64,000 nt of DNA from Pelagibius sp964472095 (GTDB lineage Bacteria; Pseudomonadota; Alphaproteobacteria; Kiloniellales; Kiloniellaceae), in the NCBI GenBank assembly GCA_964472095.1, contig CAYYIV010000001.1, positions 1-64,000 of the forward strand, given 5' to 3'. Shown one piece after another: positions 26,735-35,943 of the stretch. A model generated the notes under the pieces. It was not told the origin of the DNA. It searched no databases and was given only the letters and a program-made list of their open reading frames with translations. Each line of letters begins with the position of its first letter. Positions within the stretch are counted from its first letter, which is position 1. The position numbers and the translations under genes are program-made.

Positions 26735-27196
26735 ATGGTGGAACTCGGAAAGAAGGCACCCGACTTCAAGCTGCCGACCGACGGCGGCGGCAGCGTCGCC
26801 CTGAAGGATCTGAAGGGGCAGAAGGTGGTACTCTATTTCTATCCGAAGGACGACACCTCCGGCTGCACCACCGAGGCCTGCGGCTTCCGCGACGCCCTGC
26901 CCGACTTCAACAAGATCGATGCCGTCATCATCGGTGTCTCCAAGGACAGCGTCGCCCGCCACGACAAATTCAAGGGCAAGTACGACCTGCCCTTCACCCT
27001 GGCCGCTGACGAGGACGGCAAGGTCTGCGAAGCCTACGGCACCTGGGTCGAGAAGTCGCTGTACGGGCGCAAGTACATGGGCATCGACCGCGCCACCTTC
27101 CTGATCGACGAGAAGGGCGTGCTGCGCGGCGAATGGCGCAAGGTGAAGGTGAAAGGCCATGTCGAGGCCGTGCTCGAAGCGGCCAAAGCCCTTTGA
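26735..27196 (+). CDS. bcp: Thioredoxin-dependent peroxiredoxin, BCP type
   Basis: 153 residues. The BCP/PrxQ signature has the peroxidatic cysteine C44 and resolving cysteine C49 (TSGCTTEACGFRD), followed by VIIGVSKDSVARHDKF, the conserved arginine in GIDRATFLID, and a C-terminal GHVEAVLEAAKAL helix. It reduces hydrogen peroxide and organic peroxides using thioredoxin. It is followed after 7 bases by the DUF455 gene, probably one transcript. Confidence 0.95.
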   Translation: MVELGKKAPDFKLPTDGGGSVALKDLKGQKVVLYFYPKDDTSGCTTEACGFRDALPDFNKIDAVIIGVSKDSVARHDKFKGKYDLPFTLAADEDGKVCEAYGTWVEKSLYGRKYMGIDRATFLIDEKGVLRGEWRKVKVKGHVEAVLEAAKAL

Positions 27197-27203
27197 GGCG
27201 AAC

Positions 27204-28001
27204 ATGACCGGACTGGCGGCACAGGCCGTCGCCATCCTGGAAACCGCCGAGCCGGCGGCCAAGGCGAGGCTGGCGCGCGCCATGGCGGCGGCCTGGCGGG
27301 CCGGTGAAATCGTCACCGTAGGTCAGGCTGCGCCGCCGGCGCGTCCGGCGCGCCCCGCGCGTCCGGCACTGAAGCGGCCCGGCGAGGTGCCCAAGCGCAA
27401 GATCAACCGCGGCACCGCCGGGCGCGGCGCCCTGCTGCACGCCCTCGCCCACATCGAGCTGAACGCCATCGACCTCGCCGCCGACATCGTCGCCCGCTTC
27501 ACGGCCGATGAGCTGCCGCGCGGCTTCTACGACGACTGGCTGACGGTCGCCGACGAGGAAGGCAAGCACTACCTGCTGCTGGCCGAGCGCCTCGGCGGCC
27601 TCGGCCTCACCTACGGCGACCTGCCGGCCCACGACGGCCTCTGGCAGGCAGCCGAGGAAACCGCCCACGATCTGTTGGCCCGCCTCGCGGTAGTCCCCCT
27701 GGTGCTGGAGGCGCGCGGCCTCGACGTCACGCCGCACATGATCGAAAAACTTAAAGCCGTCGACGACCACGACAGCGCAGCCGTGCTGGAGACCATCTAT
27801 CGCGAAGAGATCGGCCACGTCGCCATCGGCAAGCGCTGGTTCGACTATCTCTGCATGCGACGCGGCCTCGATGCGCAGGCGAGCTGGCAGGCCCTGGTGC
27901 GCCGTCACTTCAAGGGCCGGCTGAAGCGCCCCTTCAACGACGCTGCCCGGCTGCAGGCGGGCTTTCCGGCAGATTTCTATGCTGCCCTCGCCAGCGATTG
28001 A
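27204..28001 (+). CDS. Ferritin-like DUF455 protein
   Basis: 265 residues from the ATG at 27204. After a proline/arginine-rich linker (PARPARPARPALKRPGEVP) comes a four-helix ferritin-like core with metal-ligand candidates in AHIELNAIDLAADI, DEEGKHYLLLAERL, EARGLDVTP and YREEIGHVAIGKRWF. DUF455 proteins are thought to be di-iron or di-metal proteins of unknown activity. It sits directly behind bcp, which fits an oxidative-stress role, but that is inference. Confidence 0.87.
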   Translation: MTGLAAQAVAILETAEPAAKARLARAMAAAWRAGEIVTVGQAAPPARPARPARPALKRPGEVPKRKINRGTAGRGALLHALAHIELNAIDLAADIVARFTADELPRGFYDDWLTVADEEGKHYLLLAERLGGLGLTYGDLPAHDGLWQAAEETAHDLLARLAVVPLVLEARGLDVTPHMIEKLKAVDDHDSAAVLETIYREEIGHVAIGKRWFDYLCMRRGLDAQASWQALVRRHFKGRLKRPFNDAARLQAGFPADFYAALASD

Positions 28002-28081
28002 GATTCCCTGCGTCTCGACATGACACCCCTGCGGCTTCGGCGATTGACCCTTGGCGGTTCAGCAGATAGGCGTCTTGCACC

Positions 28082-29044
28082 ATGACGGCAGAAGACGGCT
28101 CCAGCGGCGCGGCCACCGCGACCCGGCATTCCCGGCCCGAGGTCCGCTGGCTCGGCCTGACCGAGCGGCAGATCGCTTTGGGACTGCTGTTCATCGCCCC
28201 GGCATTGTTCTGCTCGAACATGCTGACCGCACGGGCCACCCATGACCTCTTCCCGCCGGTGGCGCTGGCTTTCTGGCGCTGGACCGCCACCTTCGCCCTG
28301 CTGCTGCCTTTCACCGCCGCAACCCTGTGGCGCTGCCGCGCCGCCGTCGCGACGGAATGGCGCGACGTCCTCGTGCTCGGCGCCCTCGGCATGGGGGTCT
28401 GCGGCGCCTTCGTCTACATCGGCGCCGACACCACCTCGGCGACCAACATCGGCCTGATCTACTCTGCCTCGCCGATCCTCATCGTCGTGCTGGCACGTGT
28501 GTTCTATAGCGAACCGCTGAGCCCGCTGCAGGGTGCCGGCATCCTGCTGTCACTGGTCGGAGTGATCGCCATCGTCTGCCGTGGCGAACTGGAGGTGCTG
28601 ACGTCCTTGAGCTTCTCTCCCGGCGATCTCTGGATCGTCGCTGCGATGTCGGCCTGGGCCGTCTATGCCATCCTGCTGCGCCATCGCCCCTCGGCGCTGC
28701 CGATGATGGTGCGCTTCGCCGCCATCGTCGCCGGCGGCGTCCTCATCCTGCTGCCCTTTACGGTGATGGAGGGGCTCGGTGGCGAGCGACCGCACTGGGA
28801 TGGCCGCAGCTTCCTCACCGTCGGCTTCCTTGCCGTTTTCGCCTCCTTCGGCGCCTACCAGGTCTATGCCCTGATACAGCGCAGCCTCGGCGCCGGCCCG
28901 ACCAGCCTGCTGATGTACCTCGTTCCCGTCTACAACAGCCTGCTGGCCTACCTGCTCCTCGGCGAGTCCCTGCATGGTTATCACCTGATCGGCGCCGCCC
29001 TGGTGCTGCCGGGAATCTTTCTCGCCACCCGCAAGACCGCCTGA
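28082..29044 (+). CDS. DMT superfamily transporter (EamA)
   Basis: 320 residues with about ten hydrophobic segments arranged as two EamA repeats (first from RQIALGLLFIAPALFCSNML, second from GDLWIVAAMSAWAVYAILL). The conserved end LLGESLHGYHLIGAALVLPGIF is present. Likely an inner-membrane metabolite or amino-acid exporter; substrate unknown. Its stop is only 16 bases from the stop of the convergent truncated ligase-like gene. Confidence 0.9.
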   Translation: MTAEDGSSGAATATRHSRPEVRWLGLTERQIALGLLFIAPALFCSNMLTARATHDLFPPVALAFWRWTATFALLLPFTAATLWRCRAAVATEWRDVLVLGALGMGVCGAFVYIGADTTSATNIGLIYSASPILIVVLARVFYSEPLSPLQGAGILLSLVGVIAIVCRGELEVLTSLSFSPGDLWIVAAMSAWAVYAILLRHRPSALPMMVRFAAIVAGGVLILLPFTVMEGLGGERPHWDGRSFLTVGFLAVFASFGAYQVYALIQRSLGAGPTSLLMYLVPVYNSLLAYLLLGESLHGYHLIGAALVLPGIFLATRKTA

Positions 29045-29060
29045 ACGCCGCCGCCGTCCG

Positions 29061-30152
29061 TCAGCTCCCGGCCGGCGCGCGGCCGAGCACGCGGGCGATG
29101 ACCGGCAGGCCGCGCCCGCAGGCGCAGGGCGCCCCGACTTCCGCCAGGTCGCCCAGGGCGTAGCGGATCAGCGGGGTCGCGAAGTTGTGCAGGCTGGTGA
29201 CCAGCACCTGTCCCACCTCGCCGGGCCCACAAGGCCTACCGTCGTCGCCGACGACCTCCAGCAGCAGGTTCTCCGACTGCACGTGCAGCACCTCGTGTTC
29301 GGGACACTGCATGGCCAGATAGCCGGCCTCCTCGCAGCTGTAGGAATCCTTCAGCGGCACATCCCAGGCCTGGCGGACGAGGTCGCGCAGCGCGGCAGTG
29401 ACCGGCTCGCCGACGGTCATGACCTGCTGCAGACCAGGCAGCGCCACCCCCTGCTCCAGGCACAGCCGCGCCAGGACGAGGAGGTTGGAGGGCAGGGAAA
29501 TCAGGTAGTCCGGCCGCTCGCGCAGCAGCCAGTCGAGTTGCGCCGGCGGCGGCGATGCGACGTTCAGCAGGACTGCCGGGCCGGTCGGAAAGATGGCGCC
29601 GGACGCCGGTCCCCAGCTGTCGCCGCGCAGCCCCAGCGGTGCCATGGCCGCACCCGGGCGGGCGCGCCGGATCGCCGCCAGTTTGCCGTCCATGCGGCGG
29701 TCGTGCCAGAGGTGCTCGCGCATCACGCAGGCGCGCCAGAAGACGCCGGTGATCTCCGTGCCGTAAAGCCTAACCGGCTCCCCGGTGGCGCCGGACGTCT
29801 CGATGGCGTGACGCTTGCCGTGCGATTCCGGCAGGACCGTCGTGCCGAGCGCCTCGCCGGCAGCCCGCAGCGCGCCGCGCCGCAGGACCGGCAGGCGCTG
29901 CAAGGCTTCAGGGGTGACTGGGGCGTCCGGGTCGACCCCCGCGGCGGCGAAGCGCTGATCGTAGAACGGCACGCTGCGGGCTGCGTGGGCGAAGAGCACG
30001 CGCAGTTGGCGGGCCTGCTGTGCGAAGAGTGCCTCCGGGCTCAGCCACTGCGTCTGGTCGAACTGGTAGAGCAGCGACATCAGGAGGGAAGCCATGCGAC
30101 CTGGAATCGCCGGGCTGACGATGCCGGAGACCGTCGAACGTGGAATCCGCAA
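29061..30152 (-). CDS. PaaK/CapK-like adenylate-forming enzyme, C-terminally truncated
   Basis: 363 residues. Starts at TTG 30152, which has a strong GGGGGAG site five bases upstream; ATG 30095 (MASLLMSL) is the alternative. The fold matches phenylacetate-CoA-ligase-like enzymes: ETSGATGEPVRLYGTE is the phosphate loop, DSYSCEEAGYLAMQCP the adenine-binding region, and TPLIRYALGDLAEV the conserved ribose-binding aspartate. Relatives run to about 430-450 residues, but this one stops right after the hinge motif RVLGR, so the mobile C-terminal subdomain needed for the second half-reaction is absent. No remainder is found downstream. Confidence 0.8.
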   Translation of the reverse strand: MRIPRSTVSGIVSPAIPGRMASLLMSLLYQFDQTQWLSPEALFAQQARQLRVLFAHAARSVPFYDQRFAAAGVDPDAPVTPEALQRLPVLRRGALRAAGEALGTTVLPESHGKRHAIETSGATGEPVRLYGTEITGVFWRACVMREHLWHDRRMDGKLAAIRRARPGAAMAPLGLRGDSWGPASGAIFPTGPAVLLNVASPPPAQLDWLLRERPDYLISLPSNLLVLARLCLEQGVALPGLQQVMTVGEPVTAALRDLVRQAWDVPLKDSYSCEEAGYLAMQCPEHEVLHVQSENLLLEVVGDDGRPCGPGEVGQVLVTSLHNFATPLIRYALGDLAEVGAPCACGRGLPVIARVLGRAPAGS

Positions 30153-30181
30153 GTCTGCTCCCCCTTTGGTCTCCCCAGGCC

Positions 30182-31304
30182 CTAAGCTTCGGCGGCGCCC
30201 ACCCCGCCATCGAGCCGCGACGCCAGCGAAGCCTCCAGGAAATCGTCGATGTCGCCGTCCAGCACGCCTTGGGCGTTACCTTTCTCCACCGCGGTCCGCA
30301 GGTCCTTCACCATCTGGTAGGGCTGCAGGACGTAGGAGCGGATCTGGTGGCCCCAGCCGATGTCGGTCTTGGAGTCCTGCTCGGCCTGGGCAGCGGCTTC
30401 GCGCTTCTGCAGTTCGTGCTCATAGAGGCGCGCCTTCAGCATGGACTCGGCCTGGGCCCGGTTCTTGTGCTGCGAGCGGTCGCTCTGGCACTGCACGACG
30501 ATGCCGGTCGGGATGTGGGTCATGCGCACCGCCGAATCGGTCTTGTTGATATGCTGGCCGCCGGCGCCGGAGGCGCGGTAGGTGTCCACGCGCACGTCCT
30601 TGTCGAGAATTTCGATCTCGATGGAGTCGTCGATCACCGGGTAGACCCAGACCGAGGCAAAGGAGGTATGGCGCCGCGCCTGGGAGTCGAAGGGCGAGAT
30701 GCGCACCAGGCGGTGCACGCCGGACTCGGTCTTCAGCCAGCCGTAGGCGTTGGGGCCGGTGACCTTTACCGAGGCCGACTTGATGCCAGCCTCTTCGCCG
30801 GCGCTCTCCTCCAACCACTCGACCTTGTAGCCGTGCGCCTCGGCCCAGCGCACGTACATGCGCAGCAGCATCTGTGCCCAGTCCTGCGCCTCAGTGCCGC
30901 CGGCACCGGCATTGACCTCGAGATAGCAGTCGTTGGCGTCGGCCTCACCCGACAGCAGGCTTTCCAGCTGGCGCTTGGCGACGCGCGCCTGCAGGGCGGA
31001 GAGCTGGCTCTGCGCCTCGTCGAGGCTGGCCTCGTCGTCCTCGGCCTCGCCCAGCTCGGCCAGCGTCACGGCGTCTTCCAGCTCGCTCTCGATGCCGCGG
31101 AACTCCTTCAGCGACTGCTCCAGATGGGTGCGCTCACGCATCACCTTCTGGGCACGCTCAGGATCGTTCCAGAGGTCCGGGTTCTCGGCCTCGGCGTTCA
31201 GTTCATCGAGACGCAGGGTGGCGGCATCGACGTCAAAGATGCCTCCTCAGCAGGGCCAACGACTGACGGATCTCGTCGGCCACCGCTTGAATTTCGGCGC
31301 GCAT
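30182..31304 (-). CDS. prfB: Peptide chain release factor 2 (programmed +1 frameshift)
   Basis: Full product about 373 residues, read in two frames. Translation begins at ATG 31304 behind TAAGGAGT, reads 23 codons, reaches an in-frame UGA (31235-31233), and must shift +1 to continue through 30182. RF2 releases chains at UAA and UGA. The stop-recognition motif SPF (VRISPFDSQ) and the catalytic GGQ (ASGAGGQHINK) are present. A gene caller that ignores recoding would start wrongly at 31144. It lies downstream of the PBP1a gene on the same strand. Confidence 0.97.
31232..31247 (-). promoter_or_regulatory. prfB +1 frameshift site
   Basis: On the minus strand the order is AGGAGG (31247-31242), CAT, CTT, TGA, C. 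This is the classical RF2 recoding cassette: an internal Shine-Dalgarno three bases before the slippery CUU, followed by UGA-C. RF2 shortage favours slippage, giving autoregulation. Frame 0 encodes ...LLRRHL then stop; the shifted frame continues DVDAATLRLDEL. Confidence 0.95.
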
Positions 31305-31405
31305 GTGCACTCCTTAAGGACCGTTTCATCGCCCACAGCCGGAAGCGCGGCCACAGGCTGTTGCAGCAAGACCTTGTATCGGATGTCGGGGGGCGTCGTA
31401 CAGGC

Positions 31406-33844
31406 TTAGTAGAGGCCGCCGGTGCCGGAGGCCGCGGTGCCGCCGGTGCTCGGATTGTAGCCGCCGTCGAGCACAACCGTGCGTCCGGTCGGTTCGGTAC
31501 CCGGCTTGAAGGCCTCGAGGAAGACGTTGCTGTCGCCGGGGCGGGCCAGCTGGCCGTCCTCGGCGTTGAGGCGCACCATGCGGATGCCCGGCGGAATGCG
31601 GAACGGCACCGCGTCCTGCGGGCGCAGGGCGGCGGCCATGAAGTCCTTGAAGATCGGCGCGGCGACGTTAGAGCCGGTGTCCTGCGGCCCGAGGGTGCGC
31701 GGCTCGTCGAAGCCGACGAAGACGCCGACCGCCAGATCCGGGCTGAAGCCGACGAACCAGGCGTCCAGGTTGTCGTTGGTGGTGCCGGTCTTGCCGGCCA
31801 GCGGCAGGCCGAGCTCGGCGATCCGCCGGCCAGTTCCGCGCTGGACCACGCCCTGCAGCATGCCGACGATCTGGAAGGCCGAGGCCGGATCGACCACCTG
31901 CTCACGCTCGTCGGGCAGCGCCGGGGCCGCCTGGTTGTGCCAGGCCGTAGCCTGGCAGGGCTCGCAGCTGCGCAGGTCGTGCCGGTAGATGGTGCGGCCG
32001 TGGCGGTCCTGCACGCGGTCGATCAGGGTCGGCGAGATGCGCTTGCCGCCGTTCACCAGCATGGCGTAGCCGTTGGTGATCTGCATCAGGGTGGTCTCGC
32101 CGGCGCCCAGCGACATGGACAGCACCGGCTGCATGTTCTGGATGACCCCGAAGCGGCGGGCGTAGTCCACTACCTTTTCCATGCCGATGGTCTGGGCGAG
32201 GCGCACGGTCATCAGGTTGCGCGACTTCTCGATGCCGACCCGCATCGGCGTCGGACCGTAGAACTCCTTGCTGTAGTTCGACGGCTTCCACTTGCCGAGC
32301 CCACCGCCTTGATCGAGCACGAAGGGCGCGTCGAGGATCATGGTCGCCGGGGTGAAGCCGCTGTCCAGCCCGGCCAGATAGACGAAGGGCTTGAAGGAGG
32401 AGCCGGGCTGGCGCTTGGCCTGGGTCACCCGGTTGAACTCGCTGCGCGCGTAGGAGAAGCCGCCGGCCATCGCCAGCACCCGTCCGGTGTGCGGGTCGAG
32501 GGCCACCAGGCCGCCGTTCACGTTGGGCACCTGGCGCAGCGCGAAGGCGCCGGCCTCATAGGCCTTGCCCTTGGCGTCCTCGCTCACCGCCTCAACCAGC
32601 ACCACCTGGCCGGGCTGCAGCACGTCGCTTGGTTTTTTCGGCTCGTTGCCGATGCGCTGCCCCTCGATCCACTTGCGCGCCCACGTCAGCTCGGCCATCG
32701 GGACGCGGCCCGAGGCGCCGTCGGCCAGCCGGATCTCCGCCTGCCCCGCATCGGTTGCCAGCACCGCGGCGAGCTGCCAGCTGTCGTCAATGCCGACCGG
32801 CCGCTCGATGGCCTGCAGCTGTGCCACCACGTCGGCACTGTCGTCGACGCCGATCTCCTGCAGGGCGCCGCGCCAGCCGTGGCGGCGGTCATAATAAATC
32901 AGTCCCTCGCGCAACACGCGGCTGGCGATGTCCTGCAAGCGCGGATCGAGGGTCGTGCGCACCGAGAGGCCGCCGGTATAGAGACCGTCGTCGCCGTAGA
33001 GCCGGACCAGTTCGCGCCGGGTCTCCTCGGCGAAGTAATCGGCCTCGAAAACCTCGGTGTCGTCGCGCCGGCGCACCATCAGCGGCTCATCTTCGGCCTC
33101 GGCCGCTTCTTCGGCGGTGATCCGCTGATCCTCCACCAAGCGCCCGACCACCCAGTCGCGCCGCGCCACCGCCGCCTCGTGCCTGTAGACGGGGTGGTAG
33201 TTGTTGGGCGCCTTGGGCAGAGCCGCGAGGTAGGCGGCCTCTGCGATGGTCAGCTCGTCGAGCGATTTGTTGAAGTAGTTGAGCGCCGCCGCCGCCACGC
33301 CGTAAGAGCCGAAGCCGAGATAGATCTCGTTCAGATAGAGCTCAAGAATGGTATCCTTGGTAAAGGCCTGCTCGATGCGGAAGGCGAGGATCGCCTCCTT
33401 GATCTTGCGCTCGATGGAAACCTCGTTGGTCAGCAGGAAGTTCTTGGCCACCTGCTGGGTGATGGTCGAGGCGCCGACGGGCCGGCGGTCACCCCCTAGA
33501 TTGGCGATGTTGGTGACGATCGCGCGGGCCACCGAGACGAAATCGATGCCTGGGTGGTTGTAGAAGTTCTTGTCCTCGGCCGAGAGGAAGGCGTTGACGA
33601 CGCGCCGCGGCATCGCCTCGATCGGTACGAAGACGCGCTTCTCCGTGGCGTACTCGGCGAGCAGTCGGCCATCGCCGGCATGCACGCGGGTCACCGTCGG
33701 CGGCTCGTAGTCGGCCAACTGGCTGTATTCGGGCAGGCCTTGGCCGTAGTGGTAGAAGGCATAGACCACGCCGCCGGCACCAGCGATCGCAAGGATCACG
33801 GCCAAGCCGAAAAGGGCGCCCAGTATCTTGAAGCCTCGTCTCAA
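31406..33844 (-). CDS. mrcA: Penicillin-binding protein 1A (bifunctional class A PBP)
   Basis: 812 residues. One N-terminal membrane anchor (about residues 7-29). The glycosyltransferase domain shows EDKNFYNHPGID, STITQQVAKNF and LELYLNEIYLG. The transpeptidase domain has the SxxK serine in PGSSFKPFVY, SRN as the SxN motif, and KTGTTND. An inserted OB-like region lies between them as in PBP1A proteins. It polymerises and crosslinks peptidoglycan in the periplasm. It sits between amiC and prfB on one strand, an order common in alphaproteobacteria. Confidence 0.95.
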   Translation of the reverse strand: MRRGFKILGALFGLAVILAIAGAGGVVYAFYHYGQGLPEYSQLADYEPPTVTRVHAGDGRLLAEYATEKRVFVPIEAMPRRVVNAFLSAEDKNFYNHPGIDFVSVARAIVTNIANLGGDRRPVGASTITQQVAKNFLLTNEVSIERKIKEAILAFRIEQAFTKDTILELYLNEIYLGFGSYGVAAAALNYFNKSLDELTIAEAAYLAALPKAPNNYHPVYRHEAAVARRDWVVGRLVEDQRITAEEAAEAEDEPLMVRRRDDTEVFEADYFAEETRRELVRLYGDDGLYTGGLSVRTTLDPRLQDIASRVLREGLIYYDRRHGWRGALQEIGVDDSADVVAQLQAIERPVGIDDSWQLAAVLATDAGQAEIRLADGASGRVPMAELTWARKWIEGQRIGNEPKKPSDVLQPGQVVLVEAVSEDAKGKAYEAGAFALRQVPNVNGGLVALDPHTGRVLAMAGGFSYARSEFNRVTQAKRQPGSSFKPFVYLAGLDSGFTPATMILDAPFVLDQGGGLGKWKPSNYSKEFYGPTPMRVGIEKSRNLMTVRLAQTIGMEKVVDYARRFGVIQNMQPVLSMSLGAGETTLMQITNGYAMLVNGGKRISPTLIDRVQDRHGRTIYRHDLRSCEPCQATAWHNQAAPALPDEREQVVDPASAFQIVGMLQGVVQRGTGRRIAELGLPLAGKTGTTNDNLDAWFVGFSPDLAVGVFVGFDEPRTLGPQDTGSNVAAPIFKDFMAAALRPQDAVPFRIPPGIRMVRLNAEDGQLARPGDSNVFLEAFKPGTEPTGRTVVLDGGYNPSTGGTAASGTGGLY

Positions 33845-34047
33845 GCTCTCAACTCCGCCGGGCGTTTCCGCCCCTCACTCCGCCGCCTCCGCCTGCGCCG
33901 CGCGGCCCCTAGCCAGGGCCAGTATCCTAAGTACGGAAGCGTTAATGAACTTCAACTCCAAGGCAAACTGCGGCTCCGCCCGAGGGAGCGAGGCTTAGCA
34001 CGCAATTGTGGCGGACCTGTGGTTTTTACCCCCTGCTGCAAGCAACC

Positions 34048-35259
34048 TCACGTGCGGCTTGCCGCCTTCTGCCGCTCGAAGTAACCGTCAATGGCCCGAA
34101 TAATCGATTTAACTATCTTATCGCGATGTTCGGGGCTGCGCAAAAGCCGCTCTTCCTGCCGATTGGATAAATAGCCGATCTCAAAGAGAATGGAAGGGAC
34201 CACCGGCGACTTCAGCACGGCGAAGCCGGCGAAGCGATGGGTGTTGCGCAGCAACTCGGTTTCGCGGCCTACCTCGCGCACCAGATCGTTGGCGAACTTC
34301 TTGGAAAGGTTCATGGTCTCGCGCTGGGCCAGATCAATGAGAATATTCCTAACATCACCGGTCTGATCCGTCAAATCGACGCCGGCCAGCACGTCGGCGG
34401 CATTTTCCGCCGCCGCGAGGGCGGCCGATTCGCTGTCCGAGGCGGTTTCCGAGAGGGTGTAGATCGAGGCGCCGCGAATGCCCCCAGAACTGTGTACGTT
34501 GGCATGCAGGGAGATGAAGAGCTCACCCCCCACTTCCTGCGCCACCCGAATGCGTTCGCGCAGCTTCAGAAAGACGTCGCGATCCCGGGTCATGGCGACG
34601 CGATAGCGCCCGCTAGCCTCCAGCGCGGCCTTCAACGCCCGTCCGTAGTCGAGGGTGAGGTTTTTTTCGTAAGTCCCTGAAACCCCAACCGCGCCGGGAT
34701 CGACGCCGCCATGGCCCGGGTCGATCACCACCATCGGCCGATCGTCCGCCGGCTTGGCGGGGGGCAAGGGGGGCACCGCTTCGACCAGCGGCTGCAGCGG
34801 CGTGTCCGACAGCGCCGCCTCACCGGTAGCGCTGCCGTCGGCGGCGAAGTACTGCTCCCGTGTGGCGGCCTCGATGTCGATCACCAGGCGATGGGGCTTG
34901 CCGTCGCGCGGCGGGATGACGAAGACCTGCTGCAGCAGCACCGGCTGGGTTACATCGAGCACCACACGAGTGGTGCCGGGGGCGAAGAGCCCAAATCGCA
35001 AGGCGCTGATCAGGCCGCCGGGGTTCGTCTGCTGGTCTCCCGGCAGGCTCCAGGCGACCTCCGGCAGATCGAGGACCACCCGGAAGGGATCCGGCAGTGT
35101 GAAGACCCGGTAGGGCAGGTCCTCGCTGATTTCCAGCACGAAGCGGGTGCGCTCCGGCGTCTCGCCGATGCGCGCGGCGGTGACCACAGGCTTGGCCCAG
35201 GCCGACGCGGCGGACATCACGAAGCAGGCTAAAACCAGCAGAAAGAGCCGGATCTTCAA
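34048..35259 (-). CDS. amiC: N-acetylmuramoyl-L-alanine amidase with AMIN domain
   Basis: 403 residues if started at TTG 35259, which follows GGAAGAA and gives a signal peptide at once (MKIRLFLLVLACFVMSAASAWA); ATG 35325 would add 22 non-hydrophobic residues first. The AMIN domain (about residues 25-130, RFVLEISEDLPYRVFTL) targets septal or polar envelope. The Amidase_3 domain has zinc ligands in DPGHGGVDPG, GTYEKN and SLHAN, and the catalytic glutamate in FEIGYLSN. It cleaves the peptide from MurNAc during cell separation. It diverges from rne. Confidence 0.93.
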   Translation of the reverse strand: MKIRLFLLVLACFVMSAASAWAKPVVTAARIGETPERTRFVLEISEDLPYRVFTLPDPFRVVLDLPEVAWSLPGDQQTNPGGLISALRFGLFAPGTTRVVLDVTQPVLLQQVFVIPPRDGKPHRLVIDIEAATREQYFAADGSATGEAALSDTPLQPLVEAVPPLPPAKPADDRPMVVIDPGHGGVDPGAVGVSGTYEKNLTLDYGRALKAALEASGRYRVAMTRDRDVFLKLRERIRVAQEVGGELFISLHANVHSSGGIRGASIYTLSETASDSESAALAAAENAADVLAGVDLTDQTGDVRNILIDLAQRETMNLSKKFANDLVREVGRETELLRNTHRFAGFAVLKSPVVPSILFEIGYLSNRQEERLLRSPEHRDKIVKSIIRAIDGYFERQKAASRT

Positions 35260-35943
35260 GGCGTTCTTCCATATCTTGCGTCGGCAGGACGGCCCGCCAC
35301 CAGATATACGCGAATCGGACCCCATGGGCCAAGCCCTTCCCGGCTTTGCCGGGTATTTCGCGCCCTCTGCCCTGGAAAATGAGCTGTCCAAGCCCCCGGC
35401 ACAACCTCAGGTGCGCCGTGCCCGCCCGCAAAATCCCGCGAATTGGTCATGAATAGAGGGTGGTATGCCATGCTGAGGCCTGATAATATTCGTTCCGTGA
35501 TTTCTTCTGCCTCCCGAGCCTTTCCTTGAAAATGGCGTGGCAACGGGGCTGCGGCGCTCCCTTCGAGGTAGCCGCGCAGTCTGCGGAGCGCGGTCCTCAG
35601 TACAGGGTCAAGCAACCGAAGTCAGGCAGGGATTCACAAGCTAACGGGCCGCGTGGCCGCTTTCGATAGCTGATTCCTACGATAGCAAAAAGCGTGGCTC
35701 CCCCAAATTCACGGCCTGGCCCTCTATTGCATGATGCGTCCAGTCCGTCGAGGCACTGGCGGCGGTTCCCCTAGAAGGGCTGCTCCGTCCATGACCTCGG
35801 AAATGAGAGCATGCTCGTTCCGATGACGGTCAAGACAACCAATTTGTCGACCAAACGAGTTCCCACGACTTTCGCGCCGCGGCCGGGAGACAGGAAAGCT
35901 GTCCCCGCGGAGCCCGCGTTGCGCGTTCCGGAGTTGCCCCTTT
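35260..35943 (+). promoter_or_regulatory. Long amiC-rne divergent gap with probable rne leader
   Basis: 684 bases without a credible gene. TGATAATATT at 35481-35490 could hold a -10 element. A strong compound hairpin lies at 35877-35910 (outer CCGCGG arms, inner GACAG/CTGTC around a GAAAG loop), 33 bases before the rne start, and CCGCGC/GCGCGG at 35572-35593 can form another. E. coli rne has a structured leader through which RNase E controls its own mRNA; this leader may act likewise, which is inference. Confidence 0.45.

Noticed and set aside
30140..33499. Very long open frame (over 1100 codons) on the + strand opposite prfB and the PBP1a gene
   Set aside because: It is a GC-skew shadow: His/Arg/Val/Leu-rich sequence without domains, while the minus strand encodes two well-recognised proteins.
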